A DNA stretch of 26,424 nucleotides from DATDCV01 sp036524155 (GTDB lineage: Bacteria > Verrucomicrobiota > Verrucomicrobiia > Limisphaerales > UBA8199), in NCBI GenBank assembly GCA_036524155.1, contig DATDCV010000647.1, positions 1 through 26,424 of the forward strand. The letters are read 5' to 3'. The notes under the pieces were generated by a model. The model did not search any database, had not been told where the DNA came from, and worked only from the letters and a program-made list of their open reading frames with translations. A program made the translations under genes and the position numbers. This document shows positions 1 through 8,306 of the stretch, one piece after another. Position 1 is the first letter of the stretch, and every line of letters starts with the position of its first letter.

Positions 1-132
1 GGCATAGTGAACACTCCTTATGAAAACATCAGCGAGATGATTATGGTAAACGCAGCGATGGAGCACCAACGCGCAGGCCACCCGCTGATGACCAGGCCCA
101 ATACAAACATTTATGAAAGACAAAGTCTATAA
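1..132 (+). CDS. Possible C-terminal end of an upstream gene (partial)
   Basis: A reading frame is open from the first base to a TAA at 130-132 and gives 43 residues ending in NIYERQSL. The composition looks protein-like (ENISEMIMVNAAMEHQRAG), but I do not recognise the family. It would overlap the start of the dodecin gene by 20 bases, which is more than usual for neighbours in a compact operon. The start lies outside the window. It could equally be chance openness. Confidence 0.25.
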   Translation, partial: GIVNTPYENISEMIMVNAAMEHQRAGHPLMTRPNTNIYERQSL

Positions 133-319
133 ACTCATCGAACTCACCGGCACCTCAACCAAGGGCATCGAGGACGCCGTCAACACCGCGCTCAAACGGG
201 CTGGAAAGACGATTCAGAACCTTGGCTGGTTCCAGATCGTCGAAACTCGCGGGAGCATCCAGAAAAACCAGGTTGACCACTGGCAGGTAACCATCAAAGT
301 CGGCTTCACCGTCGACTAA
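113..319 (+). CDS. Dodecin family protein
   Basis: This 68-residue protein matches the dodecin family along its whole length. It starts MKDKVYKLIELTGTS and has the SxxxIEDAVNTALKRAGKT helix, the NLGWFQIVETRG strand and the closing VTIKVGFTVD strand. Dodecins are cytoplasmic dodecameric shells that store or buffer flavin, in some bacteria also coenzyme A. The Trp in NLGW corresponds to the residue that stacks on flavin in characterised members. The length is normal for the family. No strong Shine-Dalgarno is visible before the ATG at 113, and the gene may overlap a frame entering from the left edge. It is followed by about 290 bases without a clear gene and then a PRC-barrel gene. Confidence 0.93.
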   Translation: MKDKVYKLIELTGTSTKGIEDAVNTALKRAGKTIQNLGWFQIVETRGSIQKNQVDHWQVTIKVGFTVD

Positions 320-607
320 TGATCGCGGTGCCGCTTTATCCAATGGGCGCGTTTGCGTACTGCACGATGCCTAGGGAGGAATCGTGCAAGTTGCATAGAC
401 TCGACGTGCTTTAGTGCTCACGAAAAGGGATGCCGAAACCGGTTAATTAACCTGACCACAAGAGGTTGGAGCGTCCGGCACCTGCTTGGACCTTCGTAAG
501 CTGGGGCAGATAGAAGAACATGCGAAGACCGGCCCATCGACGTCGTGATACCTCATTCACAAAGAGATTTCATAACCGCACCTAAAACCAAATTCCCCTG
601 GATAGCT

Positions 608-1354
608 ATGTTACATAGTATTAAGCATCTCTACGGAGCCAAACTAGGCGCGTCCGATGGCGACATCGGCCATGTGAAGGACTTCCTTTTTGACGATCAG
701 AGCTGGGTAATGCGTTATCTGGTCGCTGACACCGGTTCCTGGTTGTCAGGGCGGCAAGTGCTCATCTCTCCCCATGCCTTCGTCAGCCTCGACTGGACCG
801 GAAAACTCCTGTTGCTGAAGCTCACCCGCAAACAGATTGAGAACTGTCCTTCGATCGAGTCGCATAAACCCGTGTCGCGACAGTACGAAGAGGCCTACTA
901 CCGATATTACGGCTGGCCCTACTACTGGGAAGGCAGTGGGTTATGGGGTTTGAGCGGCTTTCCGATCTTGGAACTACCACCGAAAACCCTCCCGGGCGAG
1001 TCAGCAACGGCGAGTGGCCGTCCCCCTGAAAACCCCGACGCTCATCTGTGCAGCACGCAAGCTGTGAACGGCTACAATATCCAGGCGAGTGATGGTACAA
1101 GCGGCCACATCTGTGATTTTATGGTGGACGCCCGTAGCTGGGCGATTCGCCAGCTCGTCGTCAAAATCGGCCACCGGTTTTCCGGAAGCGAGGTGCAGCT
1201 ACCGACCGATCAGGTTAGACGGATTAGCTATGAGAAATCCACAGTATTCGTGAGTTTGACCGGCAAGGCCGTTGAAGAGTGTCCCGCGCACCGTCTGGCT
1301 GACACGCACAAAGACCAGCTCAACGGCGACCTGCTGGCATTCCTTAAGACCTGA
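608..1354 (+). CDS. Protein with two PRC-barrel domains
   Basis: The 248-residue product contains two copies of the PRC-barrel fold. The first begins at the N-terminus (MLHSIKHLYGAKL, then DGDIGHVKDFLFDDQSW and MRYLVADTG). The second begins near residue 157 (NGYNIQASDGTSGHICDF, then DARSWAIRQLVVKIG). Each is followed by a strand ending in ENCPS or EECPA. PRC-barrel proteins occur as soluble proteins in photosynthetic reaction centres, RNA maturation and stress contexts; this stand-alone bacterial type has no settled function. The linker (about residues 90-120) is rich in Tyr and Trp. I chose ATG 608 because the family normally starts at MLxSxK; an in-frame GTG at 545 would add 21 unconserved residues. 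No signal peptide is visible. Confidence 0.85.
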   Translation: MLHSIKHLYGAKLGASDGDIGHVKDFLFDDQSWVMRYLVADTGSWLSGRQVLISPHAFVSLDWTGKLLLLKLTRKQIENCPSIESHKPVSRQYEEAYYRYYGWPYYWEGSGLWGLSGFPILELPPKTLPGESATASGRPPENPDAHLCSTQAVNGYNIQASDGTSGHICDFMVDARSWAIRQLVVKIGHRFSGSEVQLPTDQVRRISYEKSTVFVSLTGKAVEECPAHRLADTHKDQLNGDLLAFLKT

Positions 1355-1521
1355 GGTCGCCTTGTCGGCACCTCCTGGCCGATGGCGCCGCTGCCGGGGC
1401 ACCAACGGGTGAAGGCCCCCCCATCATATGGTTCATAGCAAGGATAATTCGACTCCAAGATTCCGGATGGGGTGAATCCCCCCATGGCGCCCGGACCGGT
1501 TGCCGATTCTATTATCACGCC

Positions 1522-1677
1522 ATGAAAACCCATCAAATTACACCGGCCCAGCGGCTCATTCTTGCGCTGCTTGTCACCACCCTCCTGGCCATTGTCGGCG
1601 TCGGCTGCAACACGGCTCACGGCTTCGGCAAGGACATGGAAAAGGCCGGCGAAAAGATTCAAGACGGAACGAACTAA
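1522..1677 (+). CDS. Entericidin-like small lipoprotein
   Basis: This 51-residue ORF starts with MKTHQ and a hydrophobic segment (LILALLVTTLLAIVGVG), then Cys29 in a lipobox-like VGC context, then NTAHGFGKDMEKAGEKIQDGTN. The CNTxxGxGKDxEKxGEKIQ pattern is the hallmark of the entericidin EcnA/EcnB family. Those are small envelope lipoproteins, known in enterobacteria as an antidote/toxin pair linked to stationary phase and osmotic stress. Only one member is seen here, so no antidote/toxin pairing can be claimed. Diacylation of Cys29 and signal peptidase II cleavage are inferred from the lipobox. It is short enough to be missed by automatic gene callers. Confidence 0.82.
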   Translation: MKTHQITPAQRLILALLVTTLLAIVGVGCNTAHGFGKDMEKAGEKIQDGTN

Positions 1678-1970
1678 TTCTCCGGCTGTCGAGAGGATCC
1701 GGACCATGGGGCTGTCGGCGCGGGGTTCATGTCTAAATGCTAAGCCGCCCTTGGGAGGTCCCAACGTCTCCGTCGTCCGCCCACGAACCATGGCTGAAGC
1801 TGTGGCGCGTGCAGAGCCTAAGGAGTTGTCTCGATCCGAAAGTGAGCGCGGCTCAAAGTCCCCTGAGCCGGCTATGGGTTTTCCTCACCAGCCGGAATCA
1901 TCTCAGGTTGCACCGGGAGGCGTCGTTCGCGGGAAGCCGTCCTGTGCAGCGCGATAACCCAATCGAAATC

Positions 1971-3443
1971 ATGAACCCAACAGAAGGCAAATCCAATGAC
2001 CGCGCCATTCTGGCCGCCATCGCACGCCAGGCAATGATCGAGCGCGGCCTGGAGCCGGATTTCCCCCCGGCGGCGCAGCACGAGTTGGCGGCCATCGGCG
2101 GGCCTGCCAGCCGGACCAACGACGTGCGCGACCTGCGCGATCGGCTCTGGGTGTCCATCGACAACGACGACTCCCGCGACCTCGACCAGCTTACGGTCGC
2201 TGAGTCGCTCGTGGGCGGGCGGGTCAGAATCCTCGTGGCGGTTGCGGACGTGGACGCCCTGGTGCGAAAAGAGTCGGCGATCGACGGCCACGCGTCGCGC
2301 AACACGACCTCCGTCTATACGCCCGCCGTGATCTTCCCCATGCTGCCTGAGGCGTTGTCCACCGATCTGACGTCGTTGAACGAGGACCAGGACCGGAGTG
2401 CCGTGGTGGCCGACATCGTGTTCGAGGCAGACGGTTCCCTCGCCACGTCGGACCTCTACCGGGCGCGCGTCCGAAACCACGCGAAACTGGCTTACCCAAG
2501 CGTCGCGGCGTGGCTGCATGGCGAAGGCGCGGCCCCCCCGCGAGTCGGAGAGGTCCCGGGCCTTGACCAGAACCTCCGCCTCCAGGACAGCGTCGCGCAG
2601 CGGCTCCTGGAATTGCGGCGCCGCCACGGCGCCCTCAGCCTCGAGTCGCTCGAGGCGAAGGCGGTCTTCGCCGGCGACCTTCTATCCGATCTCGAGCTGG
2701 ATCGAAAGAACCGAGCGACGCAGTTGATCGAGGACTTCATGATTGCGGCGAATGGCGTTGCTGCGACCTACCTCGAATCGAAGAGATTCCCTTCCCTCCG
2801 CCGGGTCCTGAGATCCCCGCAACGCTGGGACCGCATCGCGCAGCTCGCGTCTGGATTCGGGGACCGGCTTCCCAACGAGCCGGACGCCGTGGCTCTCGAA
2901 GCCTTCCTGGAGCGGCGACGCAAGGCTGACCCGGAGAAGTTCCCCGACCTCTCCCTGGCCGTGGTCAAGCTTATCGGCAGAGGAGAGTACGCGGTCGATC
3001 TACCCGGCGGCGAGCCGCCCGGACACTTCGGGCTGGCGGTGAAGGACTACACGCACTCGACTGCGCCGAACCGGCGCTTTCCCGATCTCATCACGCAACG
3101 GCTTCTGAAGGCGGCGATGGCGGGAGCGTCGCTCCCCTACACAATCCTGGAGCTAACAGAACTCGCGAAGCACTGCACGGAGCGGGAGGACGATGCGACC
3201 AAGGTCGAGCGGCGGGTCCGGAAGTCGGCGGCAGCGCTGCTCCTGTCCGGCAGGATCGGGGAACGATTCGACGCCCTCGTCACCGGCGCCTCGCCGAAGG
3301 GAACTTGGGTACGGCTCTTCCAGCCTCCGGCCGAAGGGAGGCTGGAGCGTGGATTCCAGGGTCTCGATGTGGGGGACCGCGTCCACGTCACACTGGTCCA
3401 CACGGACGTCGAGCGCGGTTTCATCGACTTTGCGCCCGACTGA
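1971..3443 (+). CDS. RNB-domain ribonuclease (RNase II/R family)
   Basis: The 490-residue protein carries the RNB catalytic domain of RNase II/R 3'-5' exoribonucleases. The metal-binding signature is SIDNDDSRDLDQLTVAE near residues 61-77. It is followed by VAVADVDALV, the TTSVYTPAVIFPMLPE segment, SLNEDQDRSAVV, and the downstream KDYTHSTAPNRRFPDLITQR motif with its conserved Arg. A short OB/S1-like C-terminus follows (VTGASPKGTWVRL to GDRVHVTLVHTDVERGFIDF). N-terminal cold-shock domains are absent, so this is a compact form rather than full RNase R. The last Asp of the usual DFDD box is Gln here (DLDQ). The frame is open 78 codons further upstream, but that part has no recognisable domain. 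ATG 1971 fits the compact family's N-terminus (AILAAIARQAMIERGLEPDF). The 293 bases upstream hold nothing else I can support. Confidence 0.88.
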   Translation: MNPTEGKSNDRAILAAIARQAMIERGLEPDFPPAAQHELAAIGGPASRTNDVRDLRDRLWVSIDNDDSRDLDQLTVAESLVGGRVRILVAVADVDALVRKESAIDGHASRNTTSVYTPAVIFPMLPEALSTDLTSLNEDQDRSAVVADIVFEADGSLATSDLYRARVRNHAKLAYPSVAAWLHGEGAAPPRVGEVPGLDQNLRLQDSVAQRLLELRRRHGALSLESLEAKAVFAGDLLSDLELDRKNRATQLIEDFMIAANGVAATYLESKRFPSLRRVLRSPQRWDRIAQLASGFGDRLPNEPDAVALEAFLERRRKADPEKFPDLSLAVVKLIGRGEYAVDLPGGEPPGHFGLAVKDYTHSTAPNRRFPDLITQRLLKAAMAGASLPYTILELTELAKHCTEREDDATKVERRVRKSAAALLLSGRIGERFDALVTGASPKGTWVRLFQPPAEGRLERGFQGLDVGDRVHVTLVHTDVERGFIDFAPD

Positions 3444-3630
3444 TGGCCCCCTTTTGAGCCACCGTGAATTTTTTCATGCGCGTATGCCTGATCCTCTCGC
3501 CCAACTCGACCACCGAAAACGCCGAGCGAAAAAGGGCTCTCGTGTGTGGCTGTCCTTGCTAGCGAACGGCCGCTTCAGAACTTGTTGGAGCGCTTCTCAC
3601 GCTCAGGCCGCACAACACTGATTTTCAAGA

Positions 3631-3900
3631 TTAGGCCAGTATCCCCGGACTCACCAGCACGCCCGGCTGAGAAACCAGACTGCGGGTGGGTGTGCCAAGG
3701 GAGGGCGACTGGATGGATGCGCGAACGTTGCGCAAACCGTTAAATACTCCAAATACATTAAGCAGCCAAAGGACCACTACCACCACCACCACGATATTGA
3801 GGATCTTTTTGATCTTTCCATCCATGGGGATGTAAGTGTTGACGAGCCAGAGCAAGACTCCGACGACGATGAGCGTGATGACCAATGTAACTAATGACAT
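3631..3900 (-). CDS. Small membrane protein, Thivi_2564 type
   Basis: The 89-residue protein starts MSLVTLVITLIVVGVLLWLV, followed by the conserved NTYIPMDGKIKKILN loop and a second helix (IVVVVVVVLWLLNVFGVF). Two transmembrane helices around a short, basic, Pro- and Lys-containing loop are diagnostic of the short inner-membrane proteins known as the Thivi_2564 family, whose function is unknown. Family members usually end soon after the second helix. Here about 37 extra residues (LRNVRASIQSPSL onward) follow and look unconserved, so the 3' end may be a read-through extension. A purine-rich AGGTAG lies just before the start. A sigma-54-like element is centred about 75 bases upstream of the ATG. 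Confidence 0.78.
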   Translation of the reverse strand: MSLVTLVITLIVVGVLLWLVNTYIPMDGKIKKILNIVVVVVVVLWLLNVFGVFNGLRNVRASIQSPSLGTPTRSLVSQPGVLVSPGILA

Positions 3901-4338
3901 ATTTCTACCTATTCTTCTTTGCGTGTTCTTCGTTCTGGTGCGGGTTCATGTCTGTGCGGCATCCTTTTAGCGTGAGGTGTGCCAGGGCTGCGCCGTGACG
4001 AGGGGTAAGGAACCGAGTTGGCTGAAGTCGCCCACGGAAAACTCGCAACTGCTCTGCCAGCAACAACCTGCCTCCCGGTTTCGATTGAGCCCCGGGTGAA
4101 AAACGATGGGCTGGGTCAAGAGTTCCTTGCTCAAACAGGCCTCGGCTGCATGTGCAAAATGCAGGACCAAGCAGCCTCGACCGTGCGCGTTGCACGAGCA
4201 GCGGGAGAAGTTGAGGGTCAGTCTAAAGTGCGCCTGAGGAGAGACTCAATCCATAGTAAACCGTTCTCAACCCACACCAAACCAGCAGGGTCGCGACACT
4301 ACGGTTGAAGTATTGGGCTCGGCAGTGCAGAGTTCGTT
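3901..4338. other. 438-base gap without a supported gene
   Basis: Both strands have open frames of up to 96 codons here, but none has recognisable motifs, and their compositions (Arg-, Ser- and Gln-rich) look like non-coding translations. The only site I can support is the sigma-54-like element at 3969-3984 reading toward the small membrane protein gene. Confidence 0.5.
3969..3984 (-). promoter_or_regulatory. Candidate sigma-54 (-24/-12) promoter
   Basis: Read on the minus strand the site is TGGCACACCTCACGCT. It has the full TGGCAC -24 box and a GC dinucleotide exactly ten bases after the GG, as sigma-54 promoters require; the -12 box is ACGC rather than TTGC. It points toward the small membrane protein gene that starts at 3900, giving a predicted leader of about 60 bases. 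One such site could arise by chance in a window of this size. Confidence 0.4.
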
Positions 4339-4563
4339 ATGGCTGAAATGTATTGCCTGAACGATTTGCTGAGTCTGGCTGGTCGCGAAAGGGCGGAGGA
4401 GTTGCGAGTGGAGCCGGGCAAGGTGCCGTCCATTGTGATACGTGGTCGATCGCGCGCGCTCGATCTGCCTCCGCTAACGAGCGACAATGTAGCCGAGCTG
4501 TTTCGCAGCTTTGCCACCGGGGAGCGGATGGAAGAGCAGCGTCGTTGCGGGGATGTTCATTGA
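4339..4563 (+). pseudogene. Truncated PilT-like N-terminal fragment
   Basis: The 74-residue frame reads MAEMYCLNDLLSLAGRERAEELRVEPG, then PSIVIRGRS and a PPLTSDNVAELFRSFAT stretch. This resembles the N-terminal PAS-like domain of PilT-type twitching ATPases: LLxLAxxxGAxxLxLxxG, a short xxRG strand, then PPLTxxDVxxLxxS. It stops with TGA at 4561-4563 right after CGDVH, where a PilT-like protein would continue into the ATPase. None of the three downstream frames shows a Walker motif. I read it as a decayed or truncated gene. A free-standing small protein with this fold is the alternative. The family match is from recollection of the pattern only. Confidence 0.45.
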
Positions 4564-4751
4564 ATCCTGGCTATCTTCGCTGCGTTTGTCAGCCGGCTTC
4601 GTCTCCACCGGTCTGCATCTCACCGGGAACGCGACGACGGGAAGGAATAAGATGCCAAGTGTTATGGGGTTCATAGTTGGGTTTCTGACTCGCGGGCTTT
4701 CATCTATCTCGAGAGTTTTCCAGTGCTTGTCATGCGTCAGGCGCGCCGCTC

Positions 4752-5375
4752 TCATAACAGCGGTTCCGGCGACAGTATTCCTGTCTGCTCGGCGGACGCG
4801 CTGGCTAAGGTGGGTCCGGGTTCCTGACCGCTAGCGCCTGTTAGGCTTCGGTGAAAGGAAGCCTTGAGCCGAGATTGGACCAGAAGCAGTGCCCGGTGCC
4901 GGCATTCCTTGTGGAGGCGATTCACCGCCCCGCGGTGCCAAAGCAGGTAACCAAAAAACTCAAGCTGGGAAATTAGCGACGCCAAACCCAGGATGATCAA
5001 GCTCTTGGTAAGGAAAGGCGTGGAATTGGAAAAAACCTCCGGCACCAGAAGCGCACAATAGCTCAGACCGGCTAAGGATAGAATGAAGAGCGTCACCATG
5101 AACAGCATCGCGCGACGGATGCTTTTGCGATCGCGTTCGGCTTTGGCCAACTTTTCCTGAAGTTCATGGCTTGCCTCACCGTCTTCGTAAGCGATGAGCG
5201 CTTGGAGAAAAGCTGCTTGCGTTTTGTGCTCCGGTATTCGATCCGGATAGGACTTGTCGCAGATAGGGCGCGGAATGGGAGGCGCGGAATTACGCTTTGC
5301 GACTGGTGGTGGAGGCCGCACGAGGCGCCCATTCCTCGCGCAGGGCTCAAGTTGCCTCACAAAAGAACTTGTCAT
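4752..5375 (-). CDS. Hypothetical protein with two membrane helices
   Basis: I do not recognise this 207-residue protein. Residues 1-50 are Pro- and Arg-rich. A charged, probably coiled helix follows (ASHELQEKLAKAERDRKSIRRA). Then come two hydrophobic helices, about residues 90-112 (MLFMVTLFILSLAGLSYCALLV) and 124-147 (KSLIILGLASLISQLEFFGYLLW), separated by a short polar loop. The C-terminal tail is basic at first (RLHKECRHRALLLVQSRLKASF), then low-complexity. The layout suggests an inner-membrane hairpin with both ends in the cytoplasm. A GAAAGAG stretch lies at plausible ribosome-binding distance upstream of the ATG at 5375. It is antisense to its neighbours and has no obvious operon partner. 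Confidence 0.55.
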   Translation of the reverse strand: MTSSFVRQLEPCARNGRLVRPPPPVAKRNSAPPIPRPICDKSYPDRIPEHKTQAAFLQALIAYEDGEASHELQEKLAKAERDRKSIRRAMLFMVTLFILSLAGLSYCALLVPEVFSNSTPFLTKSLIILGLASLISQLEFFGYLLWHRGAVNRLHKECRHRALLLVQSRLKASFHRSLTGASGQEPGPTLASASAEQTGILSPEPLL

Positions 5376-6124
5376 AGGGGTGGCTCTTTCCCGGCCGTGG
5401 GTTGCGGATGTTCACTCAGTTGTTCATCGTCCAAGTGATGATCGGCTTCGCTCTTTTGCGTACCCATGGTTGTGCTCTCCGCTCAAGCCTGGGTTGTGCC
5501 GTTGCTCGCTCACCCGGACAAATGGGCAAAATCAACCCACCGGAGTCATCGCCGAAAAATGCGCTACTACCTTGCCACCAACAAAATCGAGGACTGCTTC
5601 GATTAAGCCAGCGTTGAAAAGTGCGGGTTGGGCACACGATTCCTCCATAGGGTCAGAGCTCCGTTGGGTGTGCAGAATGCACAGTGGGTCGTCGTTTGAT
5701 TGCGCTTTGCACGATTCTTGCCTCTCTGGCCCCTGTGGTGGAACCCTTTTAGAAGATCCCAATTGGCTTTGATATAACTGGTTGCAGAAAGTTGCGCGCC
5801 GCTGGCTCTGCGCTAGCTAAGACGGTCATCAGGAACTCAAGAATGCCATTATGGAAGCTTTTCATGTTCATCAACCAGGGCGCGAACGGAGGCATTCACA
5901 AACGGGCTCTGCGTTTCCACCGGCGGCAAAAATATTCGCATGCGACGAATTCGTCGCCAAGGTCCGCACGCTCCTGGACACCGCCGTTCCTATCCCGAGG
6001 CGAAAATCGTGGTGTTGCGATTAACCGGGAACATCACAGCTATACACCGTGCATTTTGCATGATATGTTGAAGTCTCCTTCACTGGCCGGACGCGTGTGC
6101 GCTCGACTCGACGCAGGGAAGCGC
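5376..6124. other. 749-base region with coding-like remnants only
   Basis: No intact gene is convincing. Two short frames look more protein-like than chance. One of 46 codons at 5466-5606 ends in RYYLATNKIEDCFD. One of 57 codons at 5851-6024 contains CDEFVAKVRTLLD, which resembles the last helix of a response-regulator receiver domain. The frame of the downstream kinase stays open back to 5792, but that extension has no conserved sequence and no ribosome site. I read the region as decayed sequence, possibly including a lost receiver gene ahead of the kinase block. Confidence 0.4.
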
Positions 6125-8299
6125 ATGGTTTACCGATTTCGACATGGAATCATCGGGCCGTTGGCCATCTTCTGGCTGACCGTCACGGTAGCCAGTGTGG
6201 TGATGGGGGCGGTGGCCTGGAGCCGCTTTTCCCGCAGCATCGACGCGTCGGCCGAAGCCGAGCAGCTTCGCGAGTCGATCGATCAACTCTTCTCGGTTTT
6301 GCAGGACGCGGAGGCCAGCCAGCGAGGTTACCTGCTGACGGGGAATGCGGCTTACCGCGAAGCGTTCACGAGGTTGGACGGTACATTTCCGGACGCATTC
6401 GAGCGGCTCGCTGCGTCCGCGAGGCACGACCCGGCGGGGAAAACGGACTTAATCGAGCTACGTCGTCTGGCTGAACTCGAACTGGGGGAACTGCGTCGGG
6501 CCATCGCATTGCGCACCGAGAAAGGTTCCGCAGAACCCCAGGTGGCAGCCAATCCTGAGCAAACCAGGACGACGATGGACCGCATCCGTGAGATCATCAA
6601 ACGGCGCCACGACAACCGGCTTGATCTTCTGTCCGTCACAGGAGAGGCCTCCCGCCACGAAATGAAACTGGTCCACAAGATGACGTGGGTGGCCGGGTTG
6701 CTCGGGGTTGGGGCGGGGGTCTTCGCGCTGTATTTTTACCGGATCGACTATCACCAGGAGCGGGAGCGGCGGGAGTTACTGGAAGAAAAATTGCATGCCG
6801 AACAAGCGGTGCGGGAGAAGAGCGCTTTCCTGGCCAACATGAGCCATGAGATTCGCAGCCCTATGAACGCAATTCTCGGCTTCAGCGAGCTGTTGGAACC
6901 GGAGGGGCTGACGCCGAAGCAATCGCAATATGTGCGGGCCATTCGGGACAGCGGCGCGGCGTTGCTGCATCTGATCAACGACATTCTCGACCTGTCCAAG
7001 CTCGAAGCCGGGAAGTTGGAATTGCACCCCGACCCGACGGATATGCGCGATTCGTGCGGGTTCCTCCGCACCGTTTTCGGCCAGCAGGCCGTGATGAAAT
7101 CGGTCCAACTTCAGTTCGAGCTCTCACCCGACTTGCCCCGCGCGTTGTTGCTGGATCGCCTGCGGTTGCGCCAGGTGCTGGTGAACCTGCTCAGCAATGC
7201 CGTTAAGTTCACCGACCGGGGTTGCATTAAAACGCGAGTCTCCTGGGAAAGTCAGGTAGACGGCCGTAGCGGGACGCTGGTGATCGATGTCGAGGACACC
7301 GGCATCGGGATCCCGGCTGAGGAACTGGACGAAGTGTTCAAACCCTTTGTTCAGGCGGAGTCCCTGCAACGGGCGGACAAGGAAGGAACGGGTATCGGGC
7401 TAACCATCGTCAAGCGCCTCACCGAGTTGATGGGGGGCAGCCTGGCCGTCGAAAGCAAGGTTGGCCAAGGCACGGCCTTCCACTTGCGTTTCCCCAACGT
7501 TCCCGTCTCGGGGAGGTTACCGGTGGGAGATCACGCCGAACCGGGCGGAGTGGTGGACTTCAATGACTTCGCTCCCGCCACGCTGCTGGTGGTGGATGAC
7601 AACCAGACCAATCGGGCCTATCTGGCGGGCATATTTGAGAAAACCCATCACCGAGTCCACTTCGCCACCAATGGCCAGGAAGCGTTGGCGTGTCTTCAGA
7701 CGACGAAGTTCGATGTGGTATTGCTTGATATCCGCATGCCGGTGATGGACGGGCGAATGGCCCTGGCGGAGATCCGCAAGCAAGCGAATCTGGTGTCGCT
7801 GCCGGTCATCGCGGTGACTGCTTCGAGCAAGGCCGGCGAAGAGATGGAGTTGCAGAGCCGGTTCAGCGGCTACATTCGCAAGCCCTTCTCGCGGCAAACG
7901 CTCTTTGTGGAGCTGGCTCAGTTTCTTCAAAAGGTGCCGCCCGGGAACGGACTGGAAGGTCAGAGTCTCGAGCGAACCCTCAAGAATATTCCCGTCCCTT
8001 CGCCCGACCAGGCCGCTCAGTGGCAGGAACTCGCTCTCGAACTGCGCCGCCGGGAGGCAGCCGAATGGCCAACGCTGAGCGACAGCCTGGCGGTTAATCA
8101 AACGCGGGCCTTTGCTCATGAACTTTTCCTCCTCGGCCAGACGGCGCAATGTGGCCCGCTGACAACTTATGCCGCCGCGCTCACCACGTTCGCTGACGCC
8201 TACGCCATCGGCCAAATGGAACGTCATCTCGCTGCGTTCCCCGAATTGGTTAAATCCATTGAAACCGCTTCCGCCCAGTCTGAGCTCAAGCCAGCATGA
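6125..8299 (+). CDS. CHASE3-domain hybrid histidine kinase with receiver
   Basis: The 724-residue membrane kinase has one transmembrane helix near residues 12-32 (FWLTVTVASVVMGAVAW). A periplasmic CHASE3-type sensor follows (LQDAEASQRGYLLTGNAAYREAF), then a second helix near 187-207. HisKA carries the phospho-acceptor His241 in FLANMSHEIRSPMNAILG. The HATPase domain has its N box (LVNLLSNAVKFT), G1 (DTGIGIP) and G2 (GTGIGLTIVKRL). The receiver domain has Asp535 in LLDIRMPVMDG and a KPF motif. About 110 C-terminal residues are helical and Hpt-like in look, but no Hpt phospho-acceptor motif is clear. It should sense an envelope signal and pass phosphate on. ATG 6125 has an AGGGAA ribosome site; an in-frame ATG at 6065 is possible but has none. 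It is the first gene of the block, and its stop is 7 bases from the next gene. Confidence 0.93.
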   Translation: MVYRFRHGIIGPLAIFWLTVTVASVVMGAVAWSRFSRSIDASAEAEQLRESIDQLFSVLQDAEASQRGYLLTGNAAYREAFTRLDGTFPDAFERLAASARHDPAGKTDLIELRRLAELELGELRRAIALRTEKGSAEPQVAANPEQTRTTMDRIREIIKRRHDNRLDLLSVTGEASRHEMKLVHKMTWVAGLLGVGAGVFALYFYRIDYHQERERRELLEEKLHAEQAVREKSAFLANMSHEIRSPMNAILGFSELLEPEGLTPKQSQYVRAIRDSGAALLHLINDILDLSKLEAGKLELHPDPTDMRDSCGFLRTVFGQQAVMKSVQLQFELSPDLPRALLLDRLRLRQVLVNLLSNAVKFTDRGCIKTRVSWESQVDGRSGTLVIDVEDTGIGIPAEELDEVFKPFVQAESLQRADKEGTGIGLTIVKRLTELMGGSLAVESKVGQGTAFHLRFPNVPVSGRLPVGDHAEPGGVVDFNDFAPATLLVVDDNQTNRAYLAGIFEKTHHRVHFATNGQEALACLQTTKFDVVLLDIRMPVMDGRMALAEIRKQANLVSLPVIAVTASSKAGEEMELQSRFSGYIRKPFSRQTLFVELAQFLQKVPPGNGLEGQSLERTLKNIPVPSPDQAAQWQELALELRRREAAEWPTLSDSLAVNQTRAFAHELFLLGQTAQCGPLTTYAAALTTFADAYAIGQMERHLAAFPELVKSIETASAQSELKPA

Positions 8300-8306
8300 A
8301 AGCCAT

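Noticed and set aside
487..502. Sigma-54-like site TTGGACCTTCGTAAGC ahead of the PRC-barrel gene.
   Set aside because: The GG-N10-GC spacing is right, but the -24 box matches only TGG and the -12 box is AAGC; chance is more likely.
3905..4195. A 96-codon minus-strand frame upstream of the Thivi_2564-like gene.
   Set aside because: No motif or ribosome site, low-complexity composition, and it would cover the candidate promoter.
5792..6124. N-terminal extension of the hybrid kinase by 111 codons.
   Set aside because: No conserved sequence, no ribosome site at its start, and it would bury the membrane anchor; ATG 6125 has an AGGGAA site and begins just before the first helix.
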